A DNA stretch of 64,000 nucleotides from Vulcanococcus sp. GTDB lineage: Bacteria > Cyanobacteriota > Cyanobacteriia > PCC-6307 > Cyanobiaceae. Numbering within the stretch: position 1 is the stretch's first letter; each line of letters opens with the position of its first letter. The notes under the pieces are model-generated. The model searched no databases. It saw nothing but the letters and a program-made list of their open reading frames with translations, and was not told the origin of the DNA. This document shows, in pieces, positions 11,648 through 21,434 of this stretch. A program made the translations under genes and the position numbers. Location of the stretch: positions 1-64,000 of the forward strand of contig JAHUZV010000012.1 of the NCBI GenBank assembly GCA_019264575.1, in the 5' to 3' direction.

Positions 11648-12289
11648 ATGACCGAAACCAACGACCAGATCCAGTCCAACGACATCCCGGGCGCGGCTGA
11701 TGTTCCTGCAGCGGCCGAAGGCCAGCAGGAGCGCCGTGGTGGCCGGGGCGAGGGCCGGGGTGACCGTCGCGGCCGTGGCCGTGACAACCGCCGTGGCCAG
11801 GAGCGTGACTCCGAATGGCAAGAGCGCGTGGTGCAGATCCGCCGCGTGTCCAAGACCGTGAAGGGCGGTAAGAAGATGAGCTTCCGGGCCATCGTTGTTG
11901 TCGGCAACGAGAAGGGCCAGGTGGGCGTCGGCGTCGGCAAGGCCGGCGATGTGATCGGTGCCGTCCGCAAGGGCGTTGCCGACGGTAAGAAGCACCTGGT
12001 CAAGGTGCCCCTCACCCGTCACTCCTCGATCCCCACCCAGGGCAACGGCCGTGACGGCGCCGCCAGCGTGCTGATCCGCCCCGCCGCCCCTGGTACTGGT
12101 GTGATCGCGGGTGGTTCGATCCGCACTGTGCTGGAGCTCGCCGGCATCAAGAACGTGCTGGCTAAGCGCCTCGGCTCGAAGACCCCCCTCAACAACGCCC
12201 GCGCTGCCATGGATGCCCTGGCTGGCCTGCGCACCCACAAGGAGACCGCCAAGGAGCGTGGCATCTCCCTCGAGCAGATCTACTCCTGA
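11648..12289 (+). CDS. rpsE: 30S ribosomal protein S5 with Arg/Gly-rich N-terminal extension
   Basis: A 213-residue S5, which helps decoding accuracy and lines the mRNA entry site. The core starts near residue 57 ([18 protein letters not shown]) and includes the family region around [18 protein letters not shown]. In front is an extension of about 50 residues that is absent from the 167-residue E. coli protein; residues 26-53 are almost only Gly, Arg, Gln, Glu and Asp, in repeating GRG/RRG units. Such disordered basic tails can bind RNA; a special role is not known to me. Confidence 0.97.
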   Translation: MTETNDQIQSNDIPGAADVPAAAEGQQERRGGRGEGRGDRRGRGRDNRRGQERDSEWQERVVQIRRVSKTVKGGKKMSFRAIVVVGNEKGQVGVGVGKAGDVIGAVRKGVADGKKHLVKVPLTRHSSIPTQGNGRDGAASVLIRPAAPGTGVIAGGSIRTVLELAGIKNVLAKRLGSKTPLNNARAAMDALAGLRTHKETAKERGISLEQIYS

Positions 12290-12297
12290 GGATTGCC

Positions 12298-12750
12298 ATG
12301 ACGTCGCTCAATCTCCAATCCCTCGCCCCCCAGAAGGGAGCCCGTCGCCGCAAGCTCCGCAAGGGCCGCGGTATCGCTGCCGGCCAGGGCGCCAGCTGCG
12401 GTTTCGGCATGCGCGGTCAGAAGTCCCGCTCGGGTCGTCCTACCCGCCCGGGCTTCGAAGGTGGTCAGATGCCCCTCTACCGCCGGGTGCCGAAGCTCAA
12501 GCACTTCACCGTGATCAACCCCAAGAACTTCACGGTGATCAACGTGGGCAAGCTGGCTGAGATCAAGGCCGGCAGCACCGTCAACATCGACACGCTCGTG
12601 AAGGACGGCATCGTCACCAGCCCCAAGCACCCGCTCAAAGTGCTCGGCACCGGTGATCTGAAGGTGAAGCTCACCGTGCAGGCCGCCGCGTTCACCGCCA
12701 GCGCTCGCGAAAAGATCGAGGCCGCCGGTGGCACCTGCGAAGTGATCTGA
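12298..12750 (+). CDS. rplO: 50S ribosomal protein L15
   Basis: A 150-residue L15, a late-assembly 23S-binding protein. The Gly/Arg-rich N-terminal half ([20 protein letters not shown]) threads into rRNA in the family. rpmD (L30) is missing between rpsE and rplO, as in other cyanobacteria. A terminator follows 40 bases downstream. Confidence 0.98.
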   Translation: MTSLNLQSLAPQKGARRRKLRKGRGIAAGQGASCGFGMRGQKSRSGRPTRPGFEGGQMPLYRRVPKLKHFTVINPKNFTVINVGKLAEIKAGSTVNIDTLVKDGIVTSPKHPLKVLGTGDLKVKLTVQAAAFTASAREKIEAAGGTCEVI

Positions 12751-12790
12751 GCTCTGGCTTGGTTCTAACCCCGACCCATTAGCGTCGGTC

Positions 12791-12830
12791 CCGCCTGGCG
12801 GAGCCTCCCGGCTTCACCAGGCGGTTTTTT
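12791..12830 (+). terminator. Intrinsic terminator after rplO
   Basis: An 8-bp perfect stem CCGCCTGG/CCAGGCGG (12791-12798 with 12817-12824) is followed directly by six T. It lies between rplO and secY, so either the ribosomal transcript is split here or read-through sets a lower level for secY and the genes behind it. Confidence 0.85.
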
Positions 12831-12856
12831 GTTCTCCCCTCTCCCGCCCGCTCGCC

Positions 12857-14173
12857 ATGCTCGTCAGCCGGGGTCGCAACCCCAGTGCCGGTGAAATCCT
12901 CACCCAGCTGATTCAGGCCAAGGATCTGCGCAACCGCGTGTTGATCACCCTCGGCCTGCTGCTGTTGGTGCGCCTGGGGATCTACATCCCGGTGCCCGGC
13001 ATCGATCGGGTGGCCTTTCAGGATTTCATCGCCCGCGGTGGTCAGCTGATCGGCTTCCTCGACATCTTCACCGGCGGTGGCATCTCCACCCTGGGGGTGT
13101 TTGGCCTCGGCATCCTGCCGTTCATCAATGCCTCGATCATCCTGCAGCTGCTCACCTCGGCGCTGCCGCAGCTCGAGGATCTGCAGAAGAATGAAGGCGA
13201 GGCAGGTCGCCGCAAGATCGCCCAGTACACGCGCTATGTGGCGCTCGGCTGGGGCATCTTGCAGAGCATCGTGTTCGCCCTGATCCTGCGGCCTTACGCC
13301 CTCGCCGGCACCTCTGATCTGGTGTTTGTGCTGCAGACCGCTGTGGCCCTGGTGACCGGTTCGATGGTGGTGATGTGGATCAGCGAGGTGATCACTGAGC
13401 GCGGCATCGGTCAGGGCGCCTCACTGGTGATCTACCTCAACATCGTGGCCACCCTGCCCCGGGCCCTGGGCTCCACCATCGAGCTGGCCCAAAGCGGTGA
13501 TCGCAGCACCGTGGGCGGCATCGTGGTGCTCGTGGCCGTCTTCCTGGTCACGATTGTGGGCATCGTGTGCGTGGAAGAGGGCAACCGGCGCATCCCCATC
13601 GTGAGCGCGAAGCGTCAGGTGGGTGGCGCCAGCCTTTCGGCCCGCCAGAGCTATCTGCCGCTCAAGCTCAATGCCGGCGGCGTGATGCCGATCATCTTTG
13701 CGTCGGCCGTGGTGTTCCTGCCGCTCACCATCGCCAACATCACCAAGCAGCCCTGGCTGATCAACATCGCCTCGGCCCTCAGCCCCAATAGCGGCACCCC
13801 TTGGGTGTACGCGCTGCTGTTCTTCGCGCTGATCATCGGCTTCTCGTTCTTTTACGCCACCCTCACGATCAATCCGGTGGATGTAGCCACCAACCTCAAG
13901 CGCTCCGGTGTGGCGATCCCTGGTGTGCGACCCGGCTCTGCCACCGCCACCTATCTCAGTGGTGTGCAGAACCGCCTCACTCTGCTCGGTGCTTTGTTCT
14001 TGGGGGCTGTGGCGATCATTCCCTCCGCTGTGGAATCGGCAACCCAGGTGAAAACCTTTCAGGGCCTTGGTGCCACCAGCCTGCTGATCCTGGTGGGTGT
14101 GGCCATCCAGACCGCCAAGCAGCTCCAGACCGCCGTGATCTCGCAGCGCTACGAGGGCATGGTGCGCCAGTGA
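12857..14173 (+). CDS. secY: Preprotein translocase subunit SecY
   Basis: A 438-residue SecY, the ten-helix channel of the Sec translocon in plasma and thylakoid membranes. The plug/TM2 region follows VPGIDR near residue 55, and the conserved stretches GIGQGASLVIY and NPVDVATNLKRSGVAIPGVRPG are present. It has the normal length. It lies 27 bases after the rplO terminator and 66 bases before adk, in the standard secY-adk order. Confidence 0.98.
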   Translation: MLVSRGRNPSAGEILTQLIQAKDLRNRVLITLGLLLLVRLGIYIPVPGIDRVAFQDFIARGGQLIGFLDIFTGGGISTLGVFGLGILPFINASIILQLLTSALPQLEDLQKNEGEAGRRKIAQYTRYVALGWGILQSIVFALILRPYALAGTSDLVFVLQTAVALVTGSMVVMWISEVITERGIGQGASLVIYLNIVATLPRALGSTIELAQSGDRSTVGGIVVLVAVFLVTIVGIVCVEEGNRRIPIVSAKRQVGGASLSARQSYLPLKLNAGGVMPIIFASAVVFLPLTIANITKQPWLINIASALSPNSGTPWVYALLFFALIIGFSFFYATLTINPVDVATNLKRSGVAIPGVRPGSATATYLSGVQNRLTLLGALFLGAVAIIPSAVESATQVKTFQGLGATSLLILVGVAIQTAKQLQTAVISQRYEGMVRQ

Positions 14174-14239
14174 GCCTGGGCTCCGCGCTCAGCCTTCCCT
14201 TCTTCTCCACTTCCCCTTTCCGTCGTTCCCCTTCGCGTC

Positions 14240-14788
14240 ATGAAGCAACGCCTCCTCTTCCTTGGCCCCCCGGGCGCCGGCAAGGGCACCCAGGCCCAGC
14301 GCCTCGCCGAGAGCCAGGGATTGCTCCACCTCTCCACCGGTGATCTGCTGCGGGCTGAAGTGGCCGCTTGCAGTGAGCTGGGCAAGGAAGCGGAAGCCGT
14401 GATGGCCCGCGGTGAGTTGGTGAGCGATGCGCTGGTGCTGGCGATCGTGCGCAGCCGGCTGCAAGCTCATTCCGGCGGCTGGCTGCTCGATGGCTTCCCC
14501 CGCAACGTGGCCCAGGCCGATGCCCTGGCCCAGCTGCTGGACGAGCTCGGCCAGCAGATCGAGTGCGTGGTGCTAATGGAGCTCGATGACGCGGTGCTGG
14601 TGCAGCGCCTGCTCTCCCGCGGCCGCGCCGACGACAACGAAGACGTGATCCGTCATCGCCTCGAGGTGTATCGCCAGCAGACCGAGCCTTTGATCGCTTA
14701 TTACCGCGAGCGCGGCCTCATCGCCCCTGTTGAAGCGGCCGGCACGGTTGAGGAGATCGAGGCGCGGATCGCCAGCGTTTTGGGTTGA
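14240..14788 (+). CDS. adk: Adenylate kinase
   Basis: A 182-residue adenylate kinase that interconverts ATP + AMP and 2 ADP. The P-loop GPPGAGKGT is at residues 9-17, the AMP-binding [11 protein letters not shown] follows, and DGFPRN is seen near residue 85. It is of the short type: the LID insertion of long-form enzymes is missing, as usual in cyanobacteria. It is located between secY and rpmJ. The infA gene that often follows adk is absent here. Confidence 0.97.
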   Translation: MKQRLLFLGPPGAGKGTQAQRLAESQGLLHLSTGDLLRAEVAACSELGKEAEAVMARGELVSDALVLAIVRSRLQAHSGGWLLDGFPRNVAQADALAQLLDELGQQIECVVLMELDDAVLVQRLLSRGRADDNEDVIRHRLEVYRQQTEPLIAYYRERGLIAPVEAAGTVEEIEARIASVLG

Positions 14789-14834
14789 CCCCTGTGGTAG
14801 GGTCAGCGTTTGCAAAATTGGAGAGACCGCTCCC

Positions 14835-14948
14835 ATGAAGGTGCGTGCCTCGGTCAAGAAAATGTGCGACAAGTGCCGTGTGATTCGTCGCCACGGCCGG
14901 GTGATGGTGATCTGCGCCAACCCCAAGCACAAACAGCGCCAGGGTTGA
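14835..14948 (+). CDS. rpmJ: 50S ribosomal protein L36
   Basis: A 37-residue zinc-ribbon L36. It reads [20 protein letters not shown] and ends KHKQRQG, with the zinc ligands Cys11, Cys14, Cys27 and a histidine. The start at 14835 is fixed by the family N-terminus; a longer in-frame reading from 14730 overlaps adk and is not real. A GGAG site lies upstream. Confidence 0.97.
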   Translation: MKVRASVKKMCDKCRVIRRHGRVMVICANPKHKQRQG

Positions 14949-15016
14949 TCCCTGGTTGAGTCTTGCCATCGGCCTACGGGCCAACCCCTCCCCTGCTCAC
15001 CCCATCGTTAGTTTCT

Positions 15017-15382
15017 GTGGCTCGGATTGCCGGCGTTGATATTCCTCGCGACAAGAGGATCGAAATCGCCCTCACCTATGTGTACGGGATCGGCCTGACC
15101 ACGGCCAAGAAAATCCTGGCCAAAACCGGTGTCAACCCTGATACCCGCGTCAAGGACCTTGACGACGCCGACGTGCAGAAGCTGCGCGGCGCCGCTGAGG
15201 GCTACACCCTTGAAGGCGACCTGCGTCGTCAGGAAGGCATGGCCATGAAGCGCCTGCAGGACATCGGCTGCGTGCGCGGTCGTCGTCATCGCGCCGGTCT
15301 GCCTGTTCGCGGTCAGCGCACCCGGACCAATGCCCGCACCCGCCGCGGCGCTCGTAAGACCGTTGCCGGTAAGAAGAAGTAA
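15017..15382 (+). CDS. rpsM: 30S ribosomal protein S13 (GTG start)
   Basis: A 121-residue S13 of the 30S head, which touches the P-site tRNA and 50S L5. The family begins [14 protein letters not shown], which places the start at the GTG at 15017; an in-frame ATG at 14963 would add 18 unsupported residues. The C-terminus [21 protein letters not shown] is typical. Confidence 0.95.
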   Translation: MARIAGVDIPRDKRIEIALTYVYGIGLTTAKKILAKTGVNPDTRVKDLDDADVQKLRGAAEGYTLEGDLRRQEGMAMKRLQDIGCVRGRRHRAGLPVRGQRTRTNARTRRGARKTVAGKKK

Positions 15383-15512
15383 GGCCTGACCTGCTTCCGG
15401 CCTTCGGCCATCCCCTTCGCACCTGCCGAGCTCTCCCCATAGGGATCGCCCGTCACCAGGTTGCCCCCCTCAGTTCCCTGATCACCTCCCTGCATCAGCA
15501 GGGCCTATCTCC

Positions 15513-15905
15513 ATGGCCAAGCCCGCCAAGAAATCCGGCGCGAAGAAGACGAAGCGCAATGTGCCCAACGGTGTGGCGCACATTCAGAGCACCTTCAACA
15601 ACACCATCGTTTCGATCACCGACACCGCTGGTGAAGTGATCTCCTGGAGCTCCGCAGGAGCCAGCGGTTTCAAGGGCGCCCGTAAAGGCACCCCCTTCGC
15701 CGCCCAGACCGCCGCAGAAGCAGCAGCCCGTCGCGCCCTTGAGCAGGGGATGCGTCAGATCGAGGTGCTGGTGCGCGGTCCTGGTTCCGGCCGTGAAACC
15801 GCTATCCGTGCCCTGCAGGTGGCTGGCCTGGAGATCACCCTGATTCGCGACGTCACTCCTCTGCCCCACAACGGCTGCCGCCGCTCCAAGCGTCGCCGGG
15901 TCTGA
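15513..15905 (+). CDS. rpsK: 30S ribosomal protein S11
   Basis: A 130-residue S11 of the 30S platform, next to the Shine-Dalgarno helix. It contains [15 protein letters not shown] and ends with [17 protein letters not shown], the family signature. It is separated from rpsM by 130 bases with no gene. A short GCCCC-AGA-GGGGC hairpin at 15923-15935 lies in the gap to rpoA but has no T run. Confidence 0.98.
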   Translation: MAKPAKKSGAKKTKRNVPNGVAHIQSTFNNTIVSITDTAGEVISWSSAGASGFKGARKGTPFAAQTAAEAAARRALEQGMRQIEVLVRGPGSGRETAIRALQVAGLEITLIRDVTPLPHNGCRRSKRRRV

Positions 15906-15962
15906 TCCGACGCCTTAGCCCTGCCCCAGAGGGGCTCCTCCTCTTCTTTCGAGCTTCAGACC

Positions 15963-16901
15963 GTGTTGCAGTACCAGATCGATCGGGTTGAACACCAGAT
16001 CGCCGACGACCGTTCCCAGACCGGCGTCTTTGTGATCGGCCCCCTTGAGCGGGGTCAGGCCATCACCCTCGGCAACTCCCTGCGCCGCGTGCTGATGGGA
16101 GCCCTCGAGGGCAGCGCCATCACTGCCGTGCGCATCGCCGGCGTGAACCACGAATACGCCACCGTTCCGGGTGTGCGCGAAGACGTGCTCGACATCCTGC
16201 TGAACTGCAAGGACATCGCCGTCAGCAGCCGCACCCGTGAGCTGGAGATCGGTCGTCTGGTGGCCAACGGCCCCTGCACCGTCACCGCCTCCGACCTGCA
16301 GTTCTCCTCGCAGGTGAGCGTGATCGATGGTGATCGTCCAATCGCCACCGTGGCTGACGGCTACAGCCTCGAGCTGGAAGTGCACGTGGAGCGCGGCGTG
16401 GGCTATCGCCCTGTCGATCGCCGCACCGAAGACACCAGCGCCATCGATCTTCTCCAGATCGATGCCGTGTTCATGCCGGTGCGCCGCGTGAACTACAGCG
16501 TGGATGAAACCGCTGTGGGTGAAGGCGGCTCCGCCCGCGAGCGTCTGCGCCTCGAAATCGAAACCGATGGCTCCGTCACACCTGACGACGCCATGGCTCA
16601 GGCGGCCAACCAGCTGATTGCGCTGTTCCAGCCTCTGGCCAGCCTCACCATGGTGGATGAGCCCGGCCTCGAGCCCGAGCCTTCTGCTGAGGCTCAGATT
16701 CCCCTGGAGGAGCTGAACCTGTCGGTTCGCGCCTACAACTGCCTCAAGCGTGCCCAGGTCAACTCCGTGTCCGACCTGATGGGCTTCAGCTACGAAGATC
16801 TGCTGGAGATCAAGAACTTCGGTTCCAAGTCGGCTGATGAGGTGATCGAAGCGCTTGAGCGCATCGGCATCTCCCTGCCCCAGAGCCGCACCAGCGCCTG
16901 A
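15963..16901 (+). CDS. rpoA: RNA polymerase alpha subunit (GTG start)
   Basis: A 312-residue alpha subunit. The N-terminal domain nucleates polymerase assembly, and the C-terminal domain (from about residue 240, [20 protein letters not shown]) binds UP elements and activators. The motif [15 protein letters not shown] is diagnostic. Translation starts at the GTG at 15963. The rpsM-rpsK-rpoA-rplQ order is the classical alpha operon without rpsD. Confidence 0.98.
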   Translation: MLQYQIDRVEHQIADDRSQTGVFVIGPLERGQAITLGNSLRRVLMGALEGSAITAVRIAGVNHEYATVPGVREDVLDILLNCKDIAVSSRTRELEIGRLVANGPCTVTASDLQFSSQVSVIDGDRPIATVADGYSLELEVHVERGVGYRPVDRRTEDTSAIDLLQIDAVFMPVRRVNYSVDETAVGEGGSARERLRLEIETDGSVTPDDAMAQAANQLIALFQPLASLTMVDEPGLEPEPSAEAQIPLEELNLSVRAYNCLKRAQVNSVSDLMGFSYEDLLEIKNFGSKSADEVIEALERIGISLPQSRTSA

Positions 16902-16951
16902 TCGAGCGCGCGTCGTTCCTTTCCTGTTAACGCTTACCCACCGCATCCGTC

Positions 16952-17302
16952 ATGCGCCACCAGTGCCGAGTTCCCAAGCTGGGACGCCCCGCCGACCAAC
17001 GCAAAGCGATGCTGCGCGCTCTCACCACGCAGCTGATCCGCGAAGGTCGCCTCACCACCACTAAGGCCCGTGCCAAGGCCCTGCGCGATGAAGCTGAGCG
17101 CATGATCAGCCTCGCCAAGGACGGCAGCCTTGCCGCCCGTCGCCGCGCCATTGGCTACATCTACGACAAGCAGCTGGTGCACGCCCTGTTTGACAAGGCC
17201 CAGGAGCGCTACGGCGACCGCAATGGCGGCTACACCCGCATCATCCGCACCGTGCCCCGCCGCGGTGACAACGCCGAGATGGCGATCATCGAGCTGGTCT
17301 GA
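16952..17302 (+). CDS. rplQ: 50S ribosomal protein L17
   Basis: A 116-residue L17 near the tunnel exit. It starts [20 protein letters not shown] and ends [20 protein letters not shown], both family signatures. The length is normal for the bacterial core form. A terminator follows 22 bases after the stop. Confidence 0.98.
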   Translation: MRHQCRVPKLGRPADQRKAMLRALTTQLIREGRLTTTKARAKALRDEAERMISLAKDGSLAARRRAIGYIYDKQLVHALFDKAQERYGDRNGGYTRIIRTVPRRGDNAEMAIIELV

Positions 17303-17323
17303 TCCAGCCTTGATCGTTCAACC

Positions 17324-17360
17324 AGCCGCGCGTGGTCCGTTGACCCGCGCGGCTTTGTTG
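17324..17360 (+). terminator. Intrinsic terminator after rplQ
   Basis: A perfect 9-bp stem AGCCGCGCG/CGCGCGGCT (17324-17332 with 17346-17354) and a 13-base loop are followed by TTGTTGTG. The T run is interrupted by G, so termination may be partial. It reaches the GTG codon at 17360 that could otherwise be taken as the truA start. Confidence 0.7.
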
Positions 17361-17407
17361 TGTCTGCCCGAGGTGTGTCTCCTGCTGTGGAACGGTTGGC
17401 TGAACCC

Positions 17408-18244
17408 ATGAGAGCCCCAGCCCGGCGCATCGCGCTCTGCCTGCAGTACGACGGCGCGCCCTACTGCGGATGGCAGCGTCAACCGCGCGATCCCAGCGTG
17501 CAGGAAACCCTGGAGGCGGCGGTCGCGGCTCTTGATCCCCGCCGGCCGGTGAGCGTGCAGGCCGCTGGCCGCACCGATACGGGTGTGCATGCCGCCGCTC
17601 AAGTGGTGCATCTGGACGTGGAAGGGCCGATTCCAGCCCAGCGCTGGCCGGCCGCTTTGAATGGCCGGCTGCCCGCCAGCATCCGCGTGCGCGCTGGCGC
17701 GGAGGTCCCGCCCGATTGGCATGCCTGCTTCAGCGCCAGCTTCCGGCGTTATCGCTACACCCTTTACAACGCGCGGCTGCCCAACCTCTTCCTCGCCCCC
17801 TGGAGCTGGCACCGCTACCAGCAGCGCCTGGATGAGCAGCTGATGCGCCAGGCCCTGGAGGGCATGCTCGGCGAGCACGATTTCGCGGCGTTTGAGCGAG
17901 CCGGCAGCGCCCGCTCCCACGCGCGCACCACCCTGCAGGAAGTGCAGGTGGTGCGGCGCGGCGATCTGATTGAGGTGGAGCTGCAGGCCTCAGGCTTCCT
18001 CTACGGCATGGTGCGCCTGGTGATGGGCCAGCTCGTGGCTGTGGGGGAGCAGCGCCTCAGCCTTGCGGCCTTCGAGCAGCGCTGGCGCTCTGGTGCCCGC
18101 CACGAGGTGAAGGAGGCGGCCCCACCCCATGGGCTGTGCCTGCTGCGCGTGGGCTATCCCACGCCGGTGTTCCCTGAGGCTGCCTGGTATGATTGCCAAC
18201 CGCGGTATTTGCTGGAGTGTTCCGACTCTCCGCCCCGCGCCTGA
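17408..18244 (+). CDS. truA: tRNA pseudouridine synthase A
   Basis: A 278-residue TruA, which makes pseudouridine 38-40 in tRNA anticodon arms. The catalytic aspartate is Asp57 in [11 protein letters not shown], with [15 protein letters not shown] near the N-terminus. I chose the ATG at 17408; an in-frame GTG at 17360 falls in the rplQ terminator and is less likely. The position between rplQ and rplM is the standard one. Confidence 0.95.
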   Translation: MRAPARRIALCLQYDGAPYCGWQRQPRDPSVQETLEAAVAALDPRRPVSVQAAGRTDTGVHAAAQVVHLDVEGPIPAQRWPAALNGRLPASIRVRAGAEVPPDWHACFSASFRRYRYTLYNARLPNLFLAPWSWHRYQQRLDEQLMRQALEGMLGEHDFAAFERAGSARSHARTTLQEVQVVRRGDLIEVELQASGFLYGMVRLVMGQLVAVGEQRLSLAAFEQRWRSGARHEVKEAAPPHGLCLLRVGYPTPVFPEAAWYDCQPRYLLECSDSPPRA

Positions 18245-18422
18245 GCAGGCTCTCCGCGATGGGGGCGTGACAGGCGGCGAGGTAGGGTCGCTCCACGAGC
18301 TTCAGACGTCCGAGTGATCGGATGCCCTGCCGTCCCAGTCCAGACCTTCCGTCCAGACGCCCTGTCCCGCCCCTCTGCTTCTTTTAGCAGTGGAGCTCTT
18401 ACCGATCCGGCCCGCCGGTGCG

Positions 18423-18875
18423 ATGAACAAGACTCTCGTTCCCCCTCAGGATCCCTCCAGTCGCCAGTGGTATCTGGTGGATGCTGAGAACCAGACCCTC
18501 GGCCGTCTCGCCAGCGAAGTGGCATCGGTGCTCCGGGGCAAGAACAACCCCAACTTCGCCCCTCACCTTGACGCCGGCGATTTCGTCGTGGTGATCAATG
18601 CTGAGAAGGTGAAGGTCAGCGGCAACAAGTTCACGGAGAAGGTTTACCGCCGTCACTCGGGTCGTCCCGGTGGCATGAAGACCGAATCCTTCGCGGCACT
18701 GCAGGCCCGCATCCCTGAGCGGATCATCGAGAAGGCAGTGAAGGGGATGCTCCCCCACAACGCCCTCGGTCGCCAGTTGTTCCGCAAGCTGAAGGTGTAC
18801 AAGGGTGCTGAGCACCCCCACGCCGCCCAGCAGCCCAAGGCCCTCGCCCTCGATCCCGCCGCTTCCGCCCAATGA
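18423..18875 (+). CDS. rplM: 50S ribosomal protein L13
   Basis: A 150-residue L13, an early 23S assembly protein. It begins [10 protein letters not shown] and contains [19 protein letters not shown] and the [20 protein letters not shown] region. The ATG at 18423 matches the family; an upstream in-frame codon at 18390 is not needed. The 178-base gap after truA probably carries its own promoter. The stop overlaps the rpsI start by four bases. Confidence 0.96.
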   Translation: MNKTLVPPQDPSSRQWYLVDAENQTLGRLASEVASVLRGKNNPNFAPHLDAGDFVVVINAEKVKVSGNKFTEKVYRRHSGRPGGMKTESFAALQARIPERIIEKAVKGMLPHNALGRQLFRKLKVYKGAEHPHAAQQPKALALDPAASAQ

Positions 18876-19273
18876 GCAACAACACCGTCGTCTACTGGGG
18901 AACCGGCCGCCGCAAGACTGCAGTCGCTCGCGTGCGCGTGGTTCCTGGCACCGGCACCGTGACCATCAATGGTCGCCCTGGTGACAACTACCTCAACTAC
19001 AACCCCGTTTACCTGGCTGCAGTTACCGCTCCCCTCCAGACCCTGGGTCTGGCCAGCGAGTACGACATCCTGGTGAACGTGCGCGGCGGTGGCCTCACCG
19101 GCCAAGCCGATGCGATCAAGCAGGGCGCTGCCCGTGCGCTGTGCGAGCTCTCCCCCGAGAACCGCAAGCCCCTCAAGACCGAAGGCCACCTCAGCCGCGA
19201 CCCCCGCGCCAAGGAGCGCCGTAAGTACGGCCTGAAGAAAGCCCGTAAGGCTCCTCAGTTCTCCAAGCGCTGA
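18872..19273 (+). CDS. rpsI: 30S ribosomal protein S9
   Basis: A 133-residue S9, whose C-terminal tail touches P-site tRNA. It contains [15 protein letters not shown] and ends [16 protein letters not shown], the conserved tail with its terminal lysine-arginine. It overlaps rplM by four bases (ATGA), so the pair is translationally coupled. Confidence 0.98.
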   Translation: MSNNTVVYWGTGRRKTAVARVRVVPGTGTVTINGRPGDNYLNYNPVYLAAVTAPLQTLGLASEYDILVNVRGGGLTGQADAIKQGAARALCELSPENRKPLKTEGHLSRDPRAKERRKYGLKKARKAPQFSKR

Positions 19274-19305
19274 TTCCGCTTCAGCTCCTCAGCTTCGTAT
19301 TCGTC

Positions 19306-19566
19306 ATGCCGAAGGCCGAAATCCATCCCACCTGGTATCCCGATGCCAAGGTGATCTGCAACGGAGAGGTGGTGATGACCACTGGCTCCACCTCGCCCGA
19401 ACTCCACGTGGATGTGTGGAGCGGCAACCACCCCTTCTATACCGGCACCCAGAAGATCCTCGACACCGAGGGTCGTGTGGATCGCTTCATGCGCAAGTAC
19501 GGCATGGGCGGTGCTGCCGCTGCCGATGCCAAGGACGGCGAGAAGGACGCTGCGGCCAAGGCCTGA
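19306..19566 (+). CDS. rpmE: 50S ribosomal protein L31
   Basis: An 86-residue L31 that bridges the subunits. It begins MPKAEIHPTWYPDAKVICNG and has the HPFYTGTQKILDTEGRVDRF signature. In the part seen only Cys19 is left of the zinc-type cysteines, so this looks like the zinc-free form. An Ala/Asp/Lys-rich tail ends the protein. A terminator follows 50 bases after the stop. Confidence 0.96.
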   Translation: MPKAEIHPTWYPDAKVICNGEVVMTTGSTSPELHVDVWSGNHPFYTGTQKILDTEGRVDRFMRKYGMGGAAAADAKDGEKDAAAKA

Positions 19567-19615
19567 GCGTTGTTGTCCCGATCGCTGCAGCCTTGATGCT
19601 GCGGCGTTGAGCATG

Positions 19616-19645
19616 AGCCGGGTGCTTCAGGGCATCCGGCTTTTT
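19616..19645 (+). terminator. Intrinsic terminator after rpmE
   Basis: A 10-bp stem with one G-T wobble, AGCCGGGTGC/GCATCCGGCT (19616-19625 with 19632-19641), and a six-base loop lead directly into five T. It closes the rplM-rpsI-rpmE unit just ahead of prfA. Confidence 0.82.
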
Positions 19646-19695
19646 GCTGTGTTCCGCCCGATCGCCTGTTTGTTCCGCGCCCGTTTTCTTCCTGC

Positions 19696-20793
<1,098 letters not shown>

Positions 20794-20805
20794 TCCAGCC
20801 GGGTT

Positions 20806-21333
20806 TTAAGCGGCCAGCTCTTGGCCGCTGTCGTCCCAGCCCTGCACATATTTGGCCCATTCGCGGTGTTGGCCGCGGGCCATCTGGCGCTGCGCTTCAA
20901 ACAGGGGTCCGCTCAGCGGCCGGCGCGGCGGCTGCAGCAGCACCATGCTGGCTTCGCGGGGGGTGCGGTTGCCCTTGTGCACGTTGCAGCGCAGGCAGGC
21001 GGTGGTCACGTTGTCCCAGCTGTGGCTGCCGCCGCGGCTGCGGGGCATCACATGATCGATGGAGAGGCGTTCGCTTTCGCTGCCGCAGTACTGGCAGCGG
21101 TGGCCGTCGCGCTGGAACAGGTTGCGGCGGGTGAGCGGCAGGGCCCGGAAGGGCACCCGCACAAACTGGCGCAGCCGGATCACCGTGGGCCGATGTAGGC
21201 CGGGGCGCAACTGCAGATCAGCCGCGTGCTCGAGCCCTTCCGCTTTCCCTTTCAGCACCATCACGGTGGCGCGCCGCCAGCTCGTGATGTTGAGCGGCTC
21301 GTAGGAGGCGTTGAGAACCAGCACGTGGCCCAT
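20806..21333 (-). CDS. HNH endonuclease domain protein
   Basis: A 175-residue protein with a complete HNH fold: zinc-type cysteines CQYC at 80-83, the IDH core at 92-94, an Asn near 108, and CLRCNVHKG at 113-121. The N-terminus (VLNASYEPLNITSWRRA) is typical of a family that is widespread in cyanobacteria as a chromosomal gene and is not tied to an intron or phage. The target is unknown. Nothing nearby looks mobile, so it is probably a resident nuclease, not a homing enzyme. Confidence 0.88.
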   Translation of the reverse strand: MGHVLVLNASYEPLNITSWRRATVMVLKGKAEGLEHAADLQLRPGLHRPTVIRLRQFVRVPFRALPLTRRNLFQRDGHRCQYCGSESERLSIDHVMPRSRGGSHSWDNVTTACLRCNVHKGNRTPREASMVLLQPPRRPLSGPLFEAQRQMARGQHREWAKYVQGWDDSGQELAA

Positions 21334-21434
21334 GGGAGAGGCCCCCTGGCAGCCCTGGAATTGCTCGCCATGCTAAGGGCCTCCATCTGGAATGCGATGC
21401 ATCCCCGCTTACGCTTTCGGCGACGCCCCGCCGG

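Noticed and set aside
15915..16946. A 343-codon minus-strand frame opposite rpoA, and similar frames opposite most ribosomal genes
   Set aside because: All are mirror frames of highly biased ribosomal-protein genes; none shows a family motif.
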